Positions 9,230 through 16,142 of a stretch of DNA of 64,000 nt are shown here, in pieces. Source of the DNA: an uncultured Chitinophaga sp. (lineage in GTDB: Bacteria; Bacteroidota; Bacteroidia; Chitinophagales; Chitinophagaceae); the NCBI RefSeq assembly GCF_902168175.1, contig NZ_CABHOU010000072.1, positions 62,001-126,000 of the forward strand, written 5' to 3'. Position 1 is the first letter of the stretch; each line of letters begins with the position of its first letter. The notes beneath the pieces were generated by a model. It was given only the letters and a program-made list of their open reading frames with translations. It was not told the DNA's origin and did not search any database. A program made the position numbers and the translations under genes.

Positions 9230-10015
9230 ATGCAATACAAAGACAACAAACGATCCAGGCCCCGCGCCGGTGCCATTTATGAAAGCACCCGCGTAATGAA
9301 CGTGAGTAAGGCTGGCAGGGTGGCTTCGGCTACCGCCGGTGCTATGCTGTTATGGAATGGATTAGACAAAGTGCGGACTTCCCCGTTCAGTGCGCTGTTA
9401 AAGGTGGTGTCTGGCGGTTATTTATTGTACCGCGGCATTTCCGGCAACTGCCCGATTTCTGCCATGTTCCTTGCTGATGATGAGGTGAGGCATACCCCGG
9501 CCGTAAACATCCGTACGGAATTTACGGTAAACAAGCCCCGCATGGAAGTGTACGAGGCCTGGCGTAAACTCGGGAACCTGCCTAACTTCATGAAGCACCT
9601 GAAGTCTGTAGAGGTAATAAGCGACACCCATTCTCATTGGACGGCCAAAATACCTGGCGGTTTCGGTGATTTTGTATGGGACGCTGAAATCATCCAGGAA
9701 GATGCAGGTAATGTACTCGGCTGGCGCTCTCTGCCCGAATCAATGGTAGAAAATGCAGGTAAAGTGGTGTTTGAAGATGGTCCCGACGGGGGAACTCATC
9801 TCGAAGTGATTATCACTTATCGCCCGCCTGCGGGGCTCATCGGTACTGGCATCGCCAAACTGCTGAATGGCGGTTTTGAAAAGCTGGTAAGCGCCGATGT
9901 GCATAATTTTAAACAATTCGTAGAGGATGGCGTCAGTGTAAAGGACGTTAACGACGTTCCTACAAAGAAAACGTCTTTCAGAAATAGATCAAAGGGGGAA
10001 GGGCTCACTCTTTAG
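9230..10015 (+). CDS. SRPBCC family protein with N-terminal YgaP-like (DUF2892) membrane segment
   Basis: A 261-residue protein. Residues ~20-75 resemble the DUF2892/YgaP transmembrane module (MNVSKAGRVASATAGAMLLW, then SGGYLLYRGISGNCPIS). Residues ~85-240 form an SRPBCC (START/polyketide cyclase) domain starting INIRTEFTVNKPR-like with LGNLPNFMKHLKSVEVISD and GGFGDFVWDAEI. SRPBCC domains bind hydrophobic ligands in a deep cavity; tethering to the inner membrane suggests lipid handling, which is inference. The ATG at 9230 is preferred; a TTG at 9188 would add 14 residues unlike the family. Confidence 0.85.
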   Translation: MQYKDNKRSRPRAGAIYESTRVMNVSKAGRVASATAGAMLLWNGLDKVRTSPFSALLKVVSGGYLLYRGISGNCPISAMFLADDEVRHTPAVNIRTEFTVNKPRMEVYEAWRKLGNLPNFMKHLKSVEVISDTHSHWTAKIPGGFGDFVWDAEIIQEDAGNVLGWRSLPESMVENAGKVVFEDGPDGGTHLEVIITYRPPAGLIGTGIAKLLNGGFEKLVSADVHNFKQFVEDGVSVKDVNDVPTKKTSFRNRSKGEGLTL

Positions 10016-10280
10016 GGTAACCTTCTTCCGGTCAAAAGCCTCCTGGTGTTATATCGGTATTTCTTCTGATTTACTGTATAGTCGCCCGGAGGTTTTATTT
10101 ATTGGGTGTAAAGCGGGGTAATGGGCTGGTTTGTTGTTACGGAAAATCTCCGCAGCAGTGGTTACCAGTAAAGTAGTCAACATGTCAAAGGAAACGCTGA
10201 GTTGGCCAAAGCCCTTAAACCTCAAAGCAGCGTGCTTACGCGACGCTGCAGGGCTGCGGACTAAAACCCACACTACCTGG
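10016..10280. other. intergenic region between convergent genes
   Basis: No supported gene. It contains a 7-bp hairpin GCAGCGT/ACGCTGC (10227-10249) without a T run, and an imperfect CCTCCTGGTG/CGCCCGGAGG pair (about 10039-10095) followed by TTTTATTT that may terminate the SRPBCC transcript. An 87-codon frame on the minus strand (10049-10312) looks like chance. Confidence 0.5.
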
Positions 10281-10949
10281 TCATAAATCCGCAAGGCTGT
10301 TTGCCAGGGCAATATCGTCTTTACTTAGTGCTGCGCTGTCGCCCAGCTTCCAGAAAAGGCTTTGCGCTATAATGGCCGCATCGAAGTCGCGGCGCGATGG
10401 TCCTTCGTTTTCGTATATGCGTTTTCGGTTAAATAATGCGTAAAACATCCTGAAGCGTTGCTGGTGATACACCGGCCCCAATGTATAGTGGTCGCTGGCT
10501 TCCGGCATTTCACGGTCGGCATTCATACACAGGGCGCCAATGCGTACATGTATTTCCTGTTTGCCGGGTACTGTAAACCTTATCGCTTTAGGTAGCAGTC
10601 CGTTTTTCACTGCCAGGTTCGACGATACGAATACCAGTCCTTCCGGCAGGTTAACCTCCACCGGTGCAGTAGTTTGGTTATGAAGGGTGATGCAAAGCGC
10701 CACCCGGGCATAACTCATTCCGTAACTGTTGGCATCCGGCATTTGGCAGTTGCCTCCGTAAATACCCCGCAGTTCCACTCCCTTTGGAAGGTGAAAGGCA
10801 GTTCCATCGGGTTTATCGGCCCGCGCGCCCATACCCGCTACATGCGAATGCATGGGATTGGCCGGCGTTGGCGATTGTGCCGTCTTTTCCTTTTCGCAGG
10901 CCGTAGTGGCCAGCAGCAAAACGGATAAGTATGTGAGGACTGTATTCAT
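10281..10949 (-). CDS. lipoprotein of unknown function
   Basis: A 222-residue lipoprotein with signal peptide and lipobox ATTAC (Cys 18). A Pro/His-rich linker is followed by a beta-rich domain: LPKGVELRGIYGGNCQMPDA, then an extended stretch reading like an immunoglobulin-type sandwich (VALCITLHNQTTAPVEVNLP), then a helical C-terminus. Two Cys pairs may form disulfides. I do not recognise the family with certainty. It is transcribed alone, convergent with the SRPBCC gene. Confidence 0.75.
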   Translation of the reverse strand: MNTVLTYLSVLLLATTACEKEKTAQSPTPANPMHSHVAGMGARADKPDGTAFHLPKGVELRGIYGGNCQMPDANSYGMSYARVALCITLHNQTTAPVEVNLPEGLVFVSSNLAVKNGLLPKAIRFTVPGKQEIHVRIGALCMNADREMPEASDHYTLGPVYHQQRFRMFYALFNRKRIYENEGPSRRDFDAAIIAQSLFWKLGDSAALSKDDIALANSLADL

Positions 10950-11106
10950 CGGCTAAATATGCATTTACGGGCTTACAAATCCTTAAATGTGCCATAAATC
11001 TCCCCTTTTTTGCCGGTTTATGCAAGGTTTGCTTGCATGAAATGCCGGATTTGCTGATTGAACTGCCTATATTTTGATTGTACGGCGGCAGGAATTGATT
11101 AAATCG

Positions 11107-11115
11107 TACTTTTGC
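11107..11115 (+). promoter_or_regulatory. Bacteroidota -7 promoter box for the FKBP gene
   Basis: TACTTTTGC matches TAnnTTTGC, 21 bases upstream of the ATG at 11137. Confidence 0.6.
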
Positions 11116-11136
11116 CGCCTCAATTGTACACGTAAC

Positions 11137-11601
11137 ATGATAACAGCTGCCAAAGGCAAAGTGGTCACCATCGATTACTCTATAAAAGACAGTCAGGGCA
11201 ACCTGCTGGACAGCAACGACGGCATGGGGCCCGTATCGTATATCCAGGGCACTAATAAACTCCTGACGGGCCTGGAAAAAGCACTCGAAGGCAAAACGCC
11301 GGGCGAAACGGTAAATGTAAAGTTGCCGCCCGAAGAGGCTTTCGGCCAGCGGGTGGATAACCTCATCCGCACCCTGCGCCTGCAGGACCTCGAAGTAGGC
11401 GATGCTCCGCTTGAACCTGGGGAGATCATTACGCTTGGCGATGAAGAAGGCGGATGGATCGTTACCGCTGTCGATGACGATACTGTGTACCTCGACGGAA
11501 ACGACCCATGGGCAGGTAAAACCCTGCACATACAGGCAAAAGTGCTGGGTGTAAGGGATGCAACTCCGGCCGAGATCATGGCCGGTGAAGTAAAAGCATA
11601 A
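11137..11601 (+). CDS. SlyD-like FKBP-type peptidyl-prolyl cis-trans isomerase
   Basis: A 154-residue cytoplasmic protein. The N-terminal FKBP half has VTIDYSIKDSQGNLLDSNDG and GTNKLLTGLEKALEGKTPGE; an insert-in-flap (IF) chaperone domain follows from ~residue 70; the C-terminal FKBP strand has NDPWAGKTLHIQAKVLGVRD. This is the SlyD architecture; it catalyses proline isomerisation and binds unfolded chains. The His/Cys-rich metal-binding tail of E. coli SlyD is absent, so nickel delivery is unlikely. The ATG at 11137 is chosen because the -7 box at 11107 rules out a start much further upstream. Followed by a strong terminator. Confidence 0.92.
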   Translation: MITAAKGKVVTIDYSIKDSQGNLLDSNDGMGPVSYIQGTNKLLTGLEKALEGKTPGETVNVKLPPEEAFGQRVDNLIRTLRLQDLEVGDAPLEPGEIITLGDEEGGWIVTAVDDDTVYLDGNDPWAGKTLHIQAKVLGVRDATPAEIMAGEVKA

Positions 11602-11622
11602 ACTAATTATCGATAAAAACGG

Positions 11623-11653
11623 AAAGTCCCGGTCATTACAACCGGGACTTTTC
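11623..11653 (+). terminator. terminator of the FKBP gene
   Basis: The stem AAAGTCCCGGT/ACCGGGACTTT (11 bp) ends in a TTTT run, 21 bases after the stop codon. It may work in both directions. Confidence 0.88.
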
Positions 11654-11689
11654 TATAGATCATCCTTTTAAACGGCACGCTATAAATAA

Positions 11690-12313
11690 TTACTGGTATT
11701 TTTTAGCAAGCTCCTGGTATATATCTTCTCCCCAATCGGGGTCCAGCGGAGACCTCGGTTTAAATGAAGCATACTTCTCCGCCGTTTGTTCCACCACCGG
11801 TTTTGCCTTTTGTTTACCCCCACCGAACATTGCAGGCGTATGATAAATTACCAGTGCCTTCACCAGGTAGGCCCTTGGGTTAGCCGGATTAGCTTCTATG
11901 GCCTGTTGTGCGTACTTACGGCTTTGTTTTGCCAAGGTTACACCACGACTGTTTTGTGCATTGATCCTGGCGCTTAGCCAGTAAGCCATGAGGGTAAGTG
12001 TTTCGGAATGCGTGGGCTGCATTTGCAGCGCCTTTTTTACATACGCCTCCGCCTTGTTCGATAATGATTCTGCATTATCAGCTTTAAATGAGGCCTGCGT
12101 ATATCCCCAGCCGGCATAGTACTGCAGCAGCCACTCTTCAGGATGCTCGTTCGCCATCTTAGAGATCTTATCCGCAGTTTCCTGCCATACACTTACAGAG
12201 GTGGAATTATCGAAAGTTTTGATGTCTTTGCTTAACTCTTCATGCCAATCCTGCGCGCTTGCCTGTAGGCAAAGGAACAGGCTGCATATAATATAGGTTA
12301 AAGTACGTTTCAT
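11690..12313 (-). CDS. exported TPR-like protein
   Basis: A 207-residue protein with a signal peptide (1-21, ends QASAQ). The mature part is helical with TPR-like periodicity: LLQYYAGWGYTQASFKADNA, AEAYVKKALQMQPTHSETL and RKYAQQAIEANPANPRAYLV. Near the end it reads MFGGGKQKAKPVVEQTAEKY. Proteins of this type in Bacteroidota are periplasmic and of unknown function. The ATG at 12313 is chosen because it gives a clean signal peptide; the frame extends 31 codons further upstream with no such feature. Transcribed in the same direction as, but separated by a terminator from, the upstream barrel protein. Confidence 0.8.
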   Translation of the reverse strand: MKRTLTYIICSLFLCLQASAQDWHEELSKDIKTFDNSTSVSVWQETADKISKMANEHPEEWLLQYYAGWGYTQASFKADNAESLSNKAEAYVKKALQMQPTHSETLTLMAYWLSARINAQNSRGVTLAKQSRKYAQQAIEANPANPRAYLVKALVIYHTPAMFGGGKQKAKPVVEQTAEKYASFKPRSPLDPDWGEDIYQELAKKYQ

Positions 12314-12412
12314 AAAAAGGGTTTTCGTTTGTGGATAGATGACAACAGTCATCCTGCTGACGATACCGGTGCCAATTACGTACCAACTATGCAGCAGAGG
12401 GGGCATATATAC

Positions 12413-12443
12413 AAAAATGCCGCCTCACAGGGAAGCGGCATTT
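12413..12443 (-). terminator. terminator of the outer-membrane protein gene
   Basis: On the minus strand, AATGCCGC/GCGGCATT closes a hairpin followed by TTTTTGT. Confidence 0.85.
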
Positions 12444-12497
12444 CTCTTTGGGGGAAATAAACGGGGATGGCGTTCCCGGGAATATCCCGGCCTTTAT

Positions 12498-13079
12498 TTA
12501 GAATTTTGCACTGATACCTATTTTGGTCCAGGTTACGTCGTAACCCAGTTCTGCGAAGGCAGACAGGTTGCTGGTGAAGTAGTAACGACCACCAACAATT
12601 ACGCTACCATAGAAGTGCGTGTATTTGTCTTTGATCGTTTCATCTTCCCATTTCGACTTGTAGTTCTCGAAACGAAGCCCCGTTTGCACACCGCCGTAAA
12701 CATCATACTTTTCAGTGTTTAGTTGTTCCCAATGGTAAGTACCGCGTACACCTACAACCGTGTTTGTATAACGGTTCTTGTAATCGTAGTCTACACCTTC
12801 GCCGTCGTAACCTTTGAATTTGTGGGCAATGCTGCGGCGGGTAATAATACCACCAACAGCCAGCAAACCAGGCCCCAGCTGTTTAGGGATCACCCGTTCA
12901 AATGATACGCTCACGGCAGGGAAGCCCTTGTAGCCAGAGGCATAGCTGTAGGCAGAGCCAAAACCGAGACCAACATTCACCAGGTTTTCGCCACCTTTTA
13001 ACTGGGCTTGTACTTTTGGGGTTGATAAGCCAACAACGAATGCTGCTGCCAGCGTCATGCGCTTGAAATTTACTTTCAT
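12498..13079 (-). CDS. small outer-membrane beta-barrel protein
   Basis: A 193-residue protein with a signal peptide (1-25, ends PKVQA). The mature part shows alternating amphipathic strands (LVNVGLGFGSAYSYASGYKG, VVGVRGTYHWEQLN) and ends KIGISAKF with the aromatic C-terminus of outer-membrane barrels; about eight strands fit the length. Such proteins are structural or of unknown function. A -7 box at 13130 on the minus strand lies 51 bases upstream and a strong terminator follows. Confidence 0.85.
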   Translation of the reverse strand: MKVNFKRMTLAAAFVVGLSTPKVQAQLKGGENLVNVGLGFGSAYSYASGYKGFPAVSVSFERVIPKQLGPGLLAVGGIITRRSIAHKFKGYDGEGVDYDYKNRYTNTVVGVRGTYHWEQLNTEKYDVYGGVQTGLRFENYKSKWEDETIKDKYTHFYGSVIVGGRYYFTSNLSAFAELGYDVTWTKIGISAKF

Positions 13080-13129
13080 GTTTCAGGAATTAATATTTGA
13101 GGTTTTAAGTGTTTTCCGTTTAATGCGAT

Positions 13130-13138
13130 GCAAAAGTA
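13130..13138 (-). promoter_or_regulatory. Bacteroidota -7 promoter box for the outer-membrane protein gene
   Basis: On the minus strand reads TACTTTTGC, matching TAnnTTTGC, 51 bases upstream of the start. Confidence 0.6.
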
Positions 13139-13233
13139 ACAGGAGAGAACAACTATGCCTTCAGTAGTTATACTGAGAAATGGAAATTAGTATTTACGCA
13201 ATAAACTGAGCGGTTGGTATGTAGCGGTGTGTG

Positions 13234-14424
13234 TTATTGTAACTGTTGTTGCGAAGTGGCCATCATCCAGGCCTGTTCTAAATAGTTTTTTGCGCGGGGC
13301 GTATCGGGATTGAGTTGTATGGCTTTATTAAAGAAGGCAATGGCGCTGGCGAACTGTTTTGTTTTTAAGTGATAGATACCAAGGTTCCGATAGGCGTAAG
13401 CGTTAGCCGGGTCTAGTTCCAGGCTGTAACTGATAAGCAGGCGGCCTTCTTCCAGCTGCTCCAGCATCAGGTGCGCGTAACCACGGTTATCGTACGCATA
13501 AGCGAGTTTTGGCGCCAGGTCAATGGCCTTTTGCAAGTATACACTGGCCTCTTCATACTCGCCTCTTTCCGCTAACTCATAACCAAGATTATTCAGTACC
13601 ACTGCATTATCCGGGTCGGCGTCCAGTGCCAGGCGGTAGTGGTTCATGGCCTGGGTTGCATCGTTGTTGTGACTGGCGAGGTAGCCTGCATGAAAGTGGT
13701 CAGTGGCATCAAATGAAGATATTTTACCTAACCTTTCCAGGCAGGCTGCGGCCTCATCGTGCTTTTTATCCAGTAACAACGAACTGCAAAGGGCCCGGAG
13801 CAGGATTTCATTACAAAAACCATTTTCAATGATGTAATTCAGCTCATGAGCCGCATCGCGATAATTCTCCTGGCTGTAAAACCGGAACGCGCTGGTAATG
13901 TTCTTATGGAACTTACGGGTGCGTATGGTGAAAAGGATCATATAACCATCGTTGTACAGTATCTTACCTTTCTTATCCTTTATGCTACGCGGCACCAGGT
14001 TCATTACCAGGTCGATGAGAGAGAAGGCGAGTACGGTAAAACCGATCAGCCTTAAAGGCGCATCATGATTATACTTTAATACAAAGAATAACGACCCTGT
14101 GGCCAGCAGGAGAGAGAAAAAGGCACCGCCGTAAAGTATGACAAGCTGGTGCGCATAGCTGCTCTCTGCTTTCGCCCCCCGGCAAATACCCGCTGGTTTC
14201 ATGATGAGCAGGGGTGTGAGTTTAATATAACAATGCAATCGCCCCATCCTTACCTTCAGCGATTTTTCATAGTCGCCAAAGGAGCCAATGAACACTTCCA
14301 CATTTCCCTCTTTTGAAAACAACAGCATGGGTATAGCATGGCCCAATTCGTGGAAAAACGTCGTAATAGGATTGATAATTACAATCAACAGGTAAATTAC
14401 TGTAAAGGTCATCACAATCGTCAT
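13234..14424 (-). CDS. M50-like membrane metallopeptidase fused to TPR repeats
   Basis: A 396-residue protein. The first transmembrane helix carries HELGH at residues 25-29, the zinc-binding HExxH placed inside a membrane segment as in site-2 (M50) proteases. Further membrane segments lie at ~85-105 and ~115-140 (LIGFTVLAFSLIDLVMNLVP). From ~residue 170 the rest is TPR repeats (AVVLNNLGYELAERGEYEEA, AYAYDNRGYAHLMLEQLEEG, NAYAYRNLGIYHLKTKQFAS). The second M50 signature (NxxPxxxLDG) is not obvious; FSLIDLVMNLVPRS may be its counterpart with N and P kept, so catalytic activity is uncertain. Orientation of the TPR part is probably cytoplasmic. Monocistronic; divergent from the nuclease gene. Confidence 0.8.
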   Translation of the reverse strand: MTIVMTFTVIYLLIVIINPITTFFHELGHAIPMLLFSKEGNVEVFIGSFGDYEKSLKVRMGRLHCYIKLTPLLIMKPAGICRGAKAESSYAHQLVILYGGAFFSLLLATGSLFFVLKYNHDAPLRLIGFTVLAFSLIDLVMNLVPRSIKDKKGKILYNDGYMILFTIRTRKFHKNITSAFRFYSQENYRDAAHELNYIIENGFCNEILLRALCSSLLLDKKHDEAAACLERLGKISSFDATDHFHAGYLASHNNDATQAMNHYRLALDADPDNAVVLNNLGYELAERGEYEEASVYLQKAIDLAPKLAYAYDNRGYAHLMLEQLEEGRLLISYSLELDPANAYAYRNLGIYHLKTKQFASAIAFFNKAIQLNPDTPRAKNYLEQAWMMATSQQQLQ

Positions 14425-14581
14425 AGGGATCGGTTTAGGCTAAACAATATCACGCTAACGTTAATTTACGCATAAGATGCGTAAAAACGGTTTTTCCATA
14501 CCCAATATAATGTTAAAAATATATAATATATATGATATTGAAAAGAGAAAGATCAGTATTTTCCAGAATTAGGAAGATGGG

Positions 14582-14590
14582 TATATTTGC
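14582..14590 (+). promoter_or_regulatory. Bacteroidota -7 promoter box, very close to the nuclease start
   Basis: TATATTTGC fits TAnnTTTGC and ends 6 bases before the ATG at 14597, implying a leaderless or near-leaderless mRNA. Confidence 0.6.
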
Positions 14591-14596
14591 CGTCCC

Positions 14597-15961
14597 ATGT
14601 ATGCAATAGTCGATATAGAAACAACGGGAGGGCATGCCAGTGCCAGCGGTATAACGGAGGTGGCTATTTTCATTTCGGACGGCATAAGGGTTGTGGACCA
14701 GTACCAGACCCTGATCAATCCCGGTGTAAAAATCCCCACTTATATTACGGCCCTTACCGGCATCACCAACGAACTGGTGGCCGACGCGCCTTATTTTGAG
14801 GACGTAGCGGCAGAGATCCACGCCTTCCTGAAAGACCACATCTTTGTGGCTCATCATGTAAACTTTGATTATTCTTTCCTGAAGTTCCATCTGGGGCATT
14901 ACGGGTACGATCTCAATACCAGGAAGTTATGTACTGTAAGGCTAAGCCGGAAGATATTTCCCGGGTTGCCGTCGTATAGTTTAGGTAACCTGTGCCGTTC
15001 GCTGAACGTGCCGCTTATTAACCGGCACCGTGCGGGCGGCGATGCAGAGGCTACGGCTAAACTGTTTGCCATGTTGGTGGAGGCGGATGAAAAGGGCGCT
15101 ATAGCCACTGCATTGAAGCCCAGCTCCAAAGAACACTTCCTGCCGCCTAACCTTTCCGTAGAACAGGTAACCAAACTGCCCGGTATGCCAGGCGTTTATT
15201 ACTTCCACGATGAAAAGGGCAAGGTGATTTACGTGGGCAAGGCGAAGAATATCAGTAAACGGGTGAACAGCCACTTTACGGGTAATAATGCCGGCCGCCA
15301 GCGCCAGGAGTTCCTGCGCAACATCCACAGTATCAGCTTTGAATCTACCGGCACAGAACTGATGGCTTTCATCCTGGAGTCGGTTGAAATCAAACGCCTG
15401 TGGCCTGCCTATAACTATTCACAAAAACGTTTCGAGGCCCGCTTCGGCTTTTACCTGTTCGAAGACCAGGAAGGGTATCTGCGCCTGGCTATTGAAAAAC
15501 GCCGTAAACACACGCTGCCGTTGCATAGCTTTAACTTGCTGCTCGATGGCCGTAACCGCCTTAAATCGCTGGTAACCAGGTTCAGTCTTTGTCCAAAACT
15601 CTGTTTCCTGCAAACCGCTCCCGAATGCGCGGGGCTTGAAGATCATACCTGTAACGGCGCCTGCGAGAAACGAGAGGCACCGGAAGTGTACAACAGCCGG
15701 GTACTGGAAGCTATTAAACATCTTCAGGAAGAGCAGCCATCCTATGTTATCATGGGCAACGGTCGTGGGGTGGGCGAACAGAGTTGTATCCTGATGGAAA
15801 AAGGCCGGTTTTATGGCATGGGCTACTTAACCCGCGATGTCGCTATTACGAATATAGATATGTTGAAGGACTACCTGACGCCTTACCCGGAGAATGAGTA
15901 TATACTGAATTTGATTAAGCAGTATGCGGTGACGAAGGGGATGGCGAGTTTGACGGCTTAA
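14597..15961 (+). CDS. DnaQ-type 3'-5' exonuclease fused to a UvrC/Cho-type GIY-YIG domain
   Basis: A 454-residue protein. Residues 1-165 are a DEDDh exonuclease: DIETTGG (Asp6, Glu8), HHVNFDYSF, and HRAGGDAEAT carrying the final His and Asp. Residues ~193-275 are a GIY-YIG nuclease like the UvrC N-terminus and Cho: PGVYYFHDEKGKVIYVGKAK, an Arg in NISKRVNSHF, and the catalytic Glu in ILESVEIKRLWPAYN. The C-terminal ~180 residues contain several Cys (CPKLCFLQTAPECAGLEDH) that may bind metal. The family is annotated as a PolIII-epsilon-like/excinuclease fusion; a role in DNA repair is likely but the substrate is unknown. Convergent with the helicase gene. Confidence 0.9.
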   Translation: MYAIVDIETTGGHASASGITEVAIFISDGIRVVDQYQTLINPGVKIPTYITALTGITNELVADAPYFEDVAAEIHAFLKDHIFVAHHVNFDYSFLKFHLGHYGYDLNTRKLCTVRLSRKIFPGLPSYSLGNLCRSLNVPLINRHRAGGDAEATAKLFAMLVEADEKGAIATALKPSSKEHFLPPNLSVEQVTKLPGMPGVYYFHDEKGKVIYVGKAKNISKRVNSHFTGNNAGRQRQEFLRNIHSISFESTGTELMAFILESVEIKRLWPAYNYSQKRFEARFGFYLFEDQEGYLRLAIEKRRKHTLPLHSFNLLLDGRNRLKSLVTRFSLCPKLCFLQTAPECAGLEDHTCNGACEKREAPEVYNSRVLEAIKHLQEEQPSYVIMGNGRGVGEQSCILMEKGRFYGMGYLTRDVAITNIDMLKDYLTPYPENEYILNLIKQYAVTKGMASLTA

Positions 15962-15979
15962 ACGGCGCTGAGATATTGG

Positions 15980-16009
15980 AAGGTGCGGTGTATACACCGC
16001 GCCTTTTTT
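15980..16009 (+). terminator. terminator of the nuclease gene, built on a GGTGTATACACC palindrome
   Basis: A 26-base near-perfect palindrome centred on GTGTATACAC (one G-T pair) is followed by six T residues, 18 bases after the stop. The inner 22 bases recur at 16077. Confidence 0.8.
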
Positions 16010-16076
16010 ATGTTTGGGGAGCTGTTGGGGCGTGGTGATGAAGAGTTTTACGGCATGAATCGTACTTCAGCTATTA

Positions 16077-16098
16077 GAAGGTGCGGTGTATACACCGC
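16077..16098. repeat. second copy of the GGTGTATACACC palindrome
   Basis: Twenty-two bases identical to 15979-16000, including GCGGTGTATACACCGC, placed 98 bases downstream. Here no T run follows, so it is not itself a terminator for the plus strand. A third shorter copy is at 58693-58704. Confidence 0.85.
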
Positions 16099-16111
16099 CA
16101 AGCCAGGCAAT

Positions 16112-16136
16112 AAAAAGGCCCGGTATCACCAGGCCT
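16112..16136 (-). terminator. terminator of the helicase gene
   Basis: On the minus strand the stem AAGGCCTGGT/ACCGGGCCTT (one T-G pair) with a 3-base loop is followed by TTTTATT, 7 bases after the helicase stop. Confidence 0.85.
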
Positions 16137-16142
16137 TCAAAC

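Noticed and set aside
10049-10312. 87-codon minus-strand frame after the SRPBCC gene
   Set aside because: Overlaps the end of the lipoprotein gene in another frame and a hairpin; no gene-like features.
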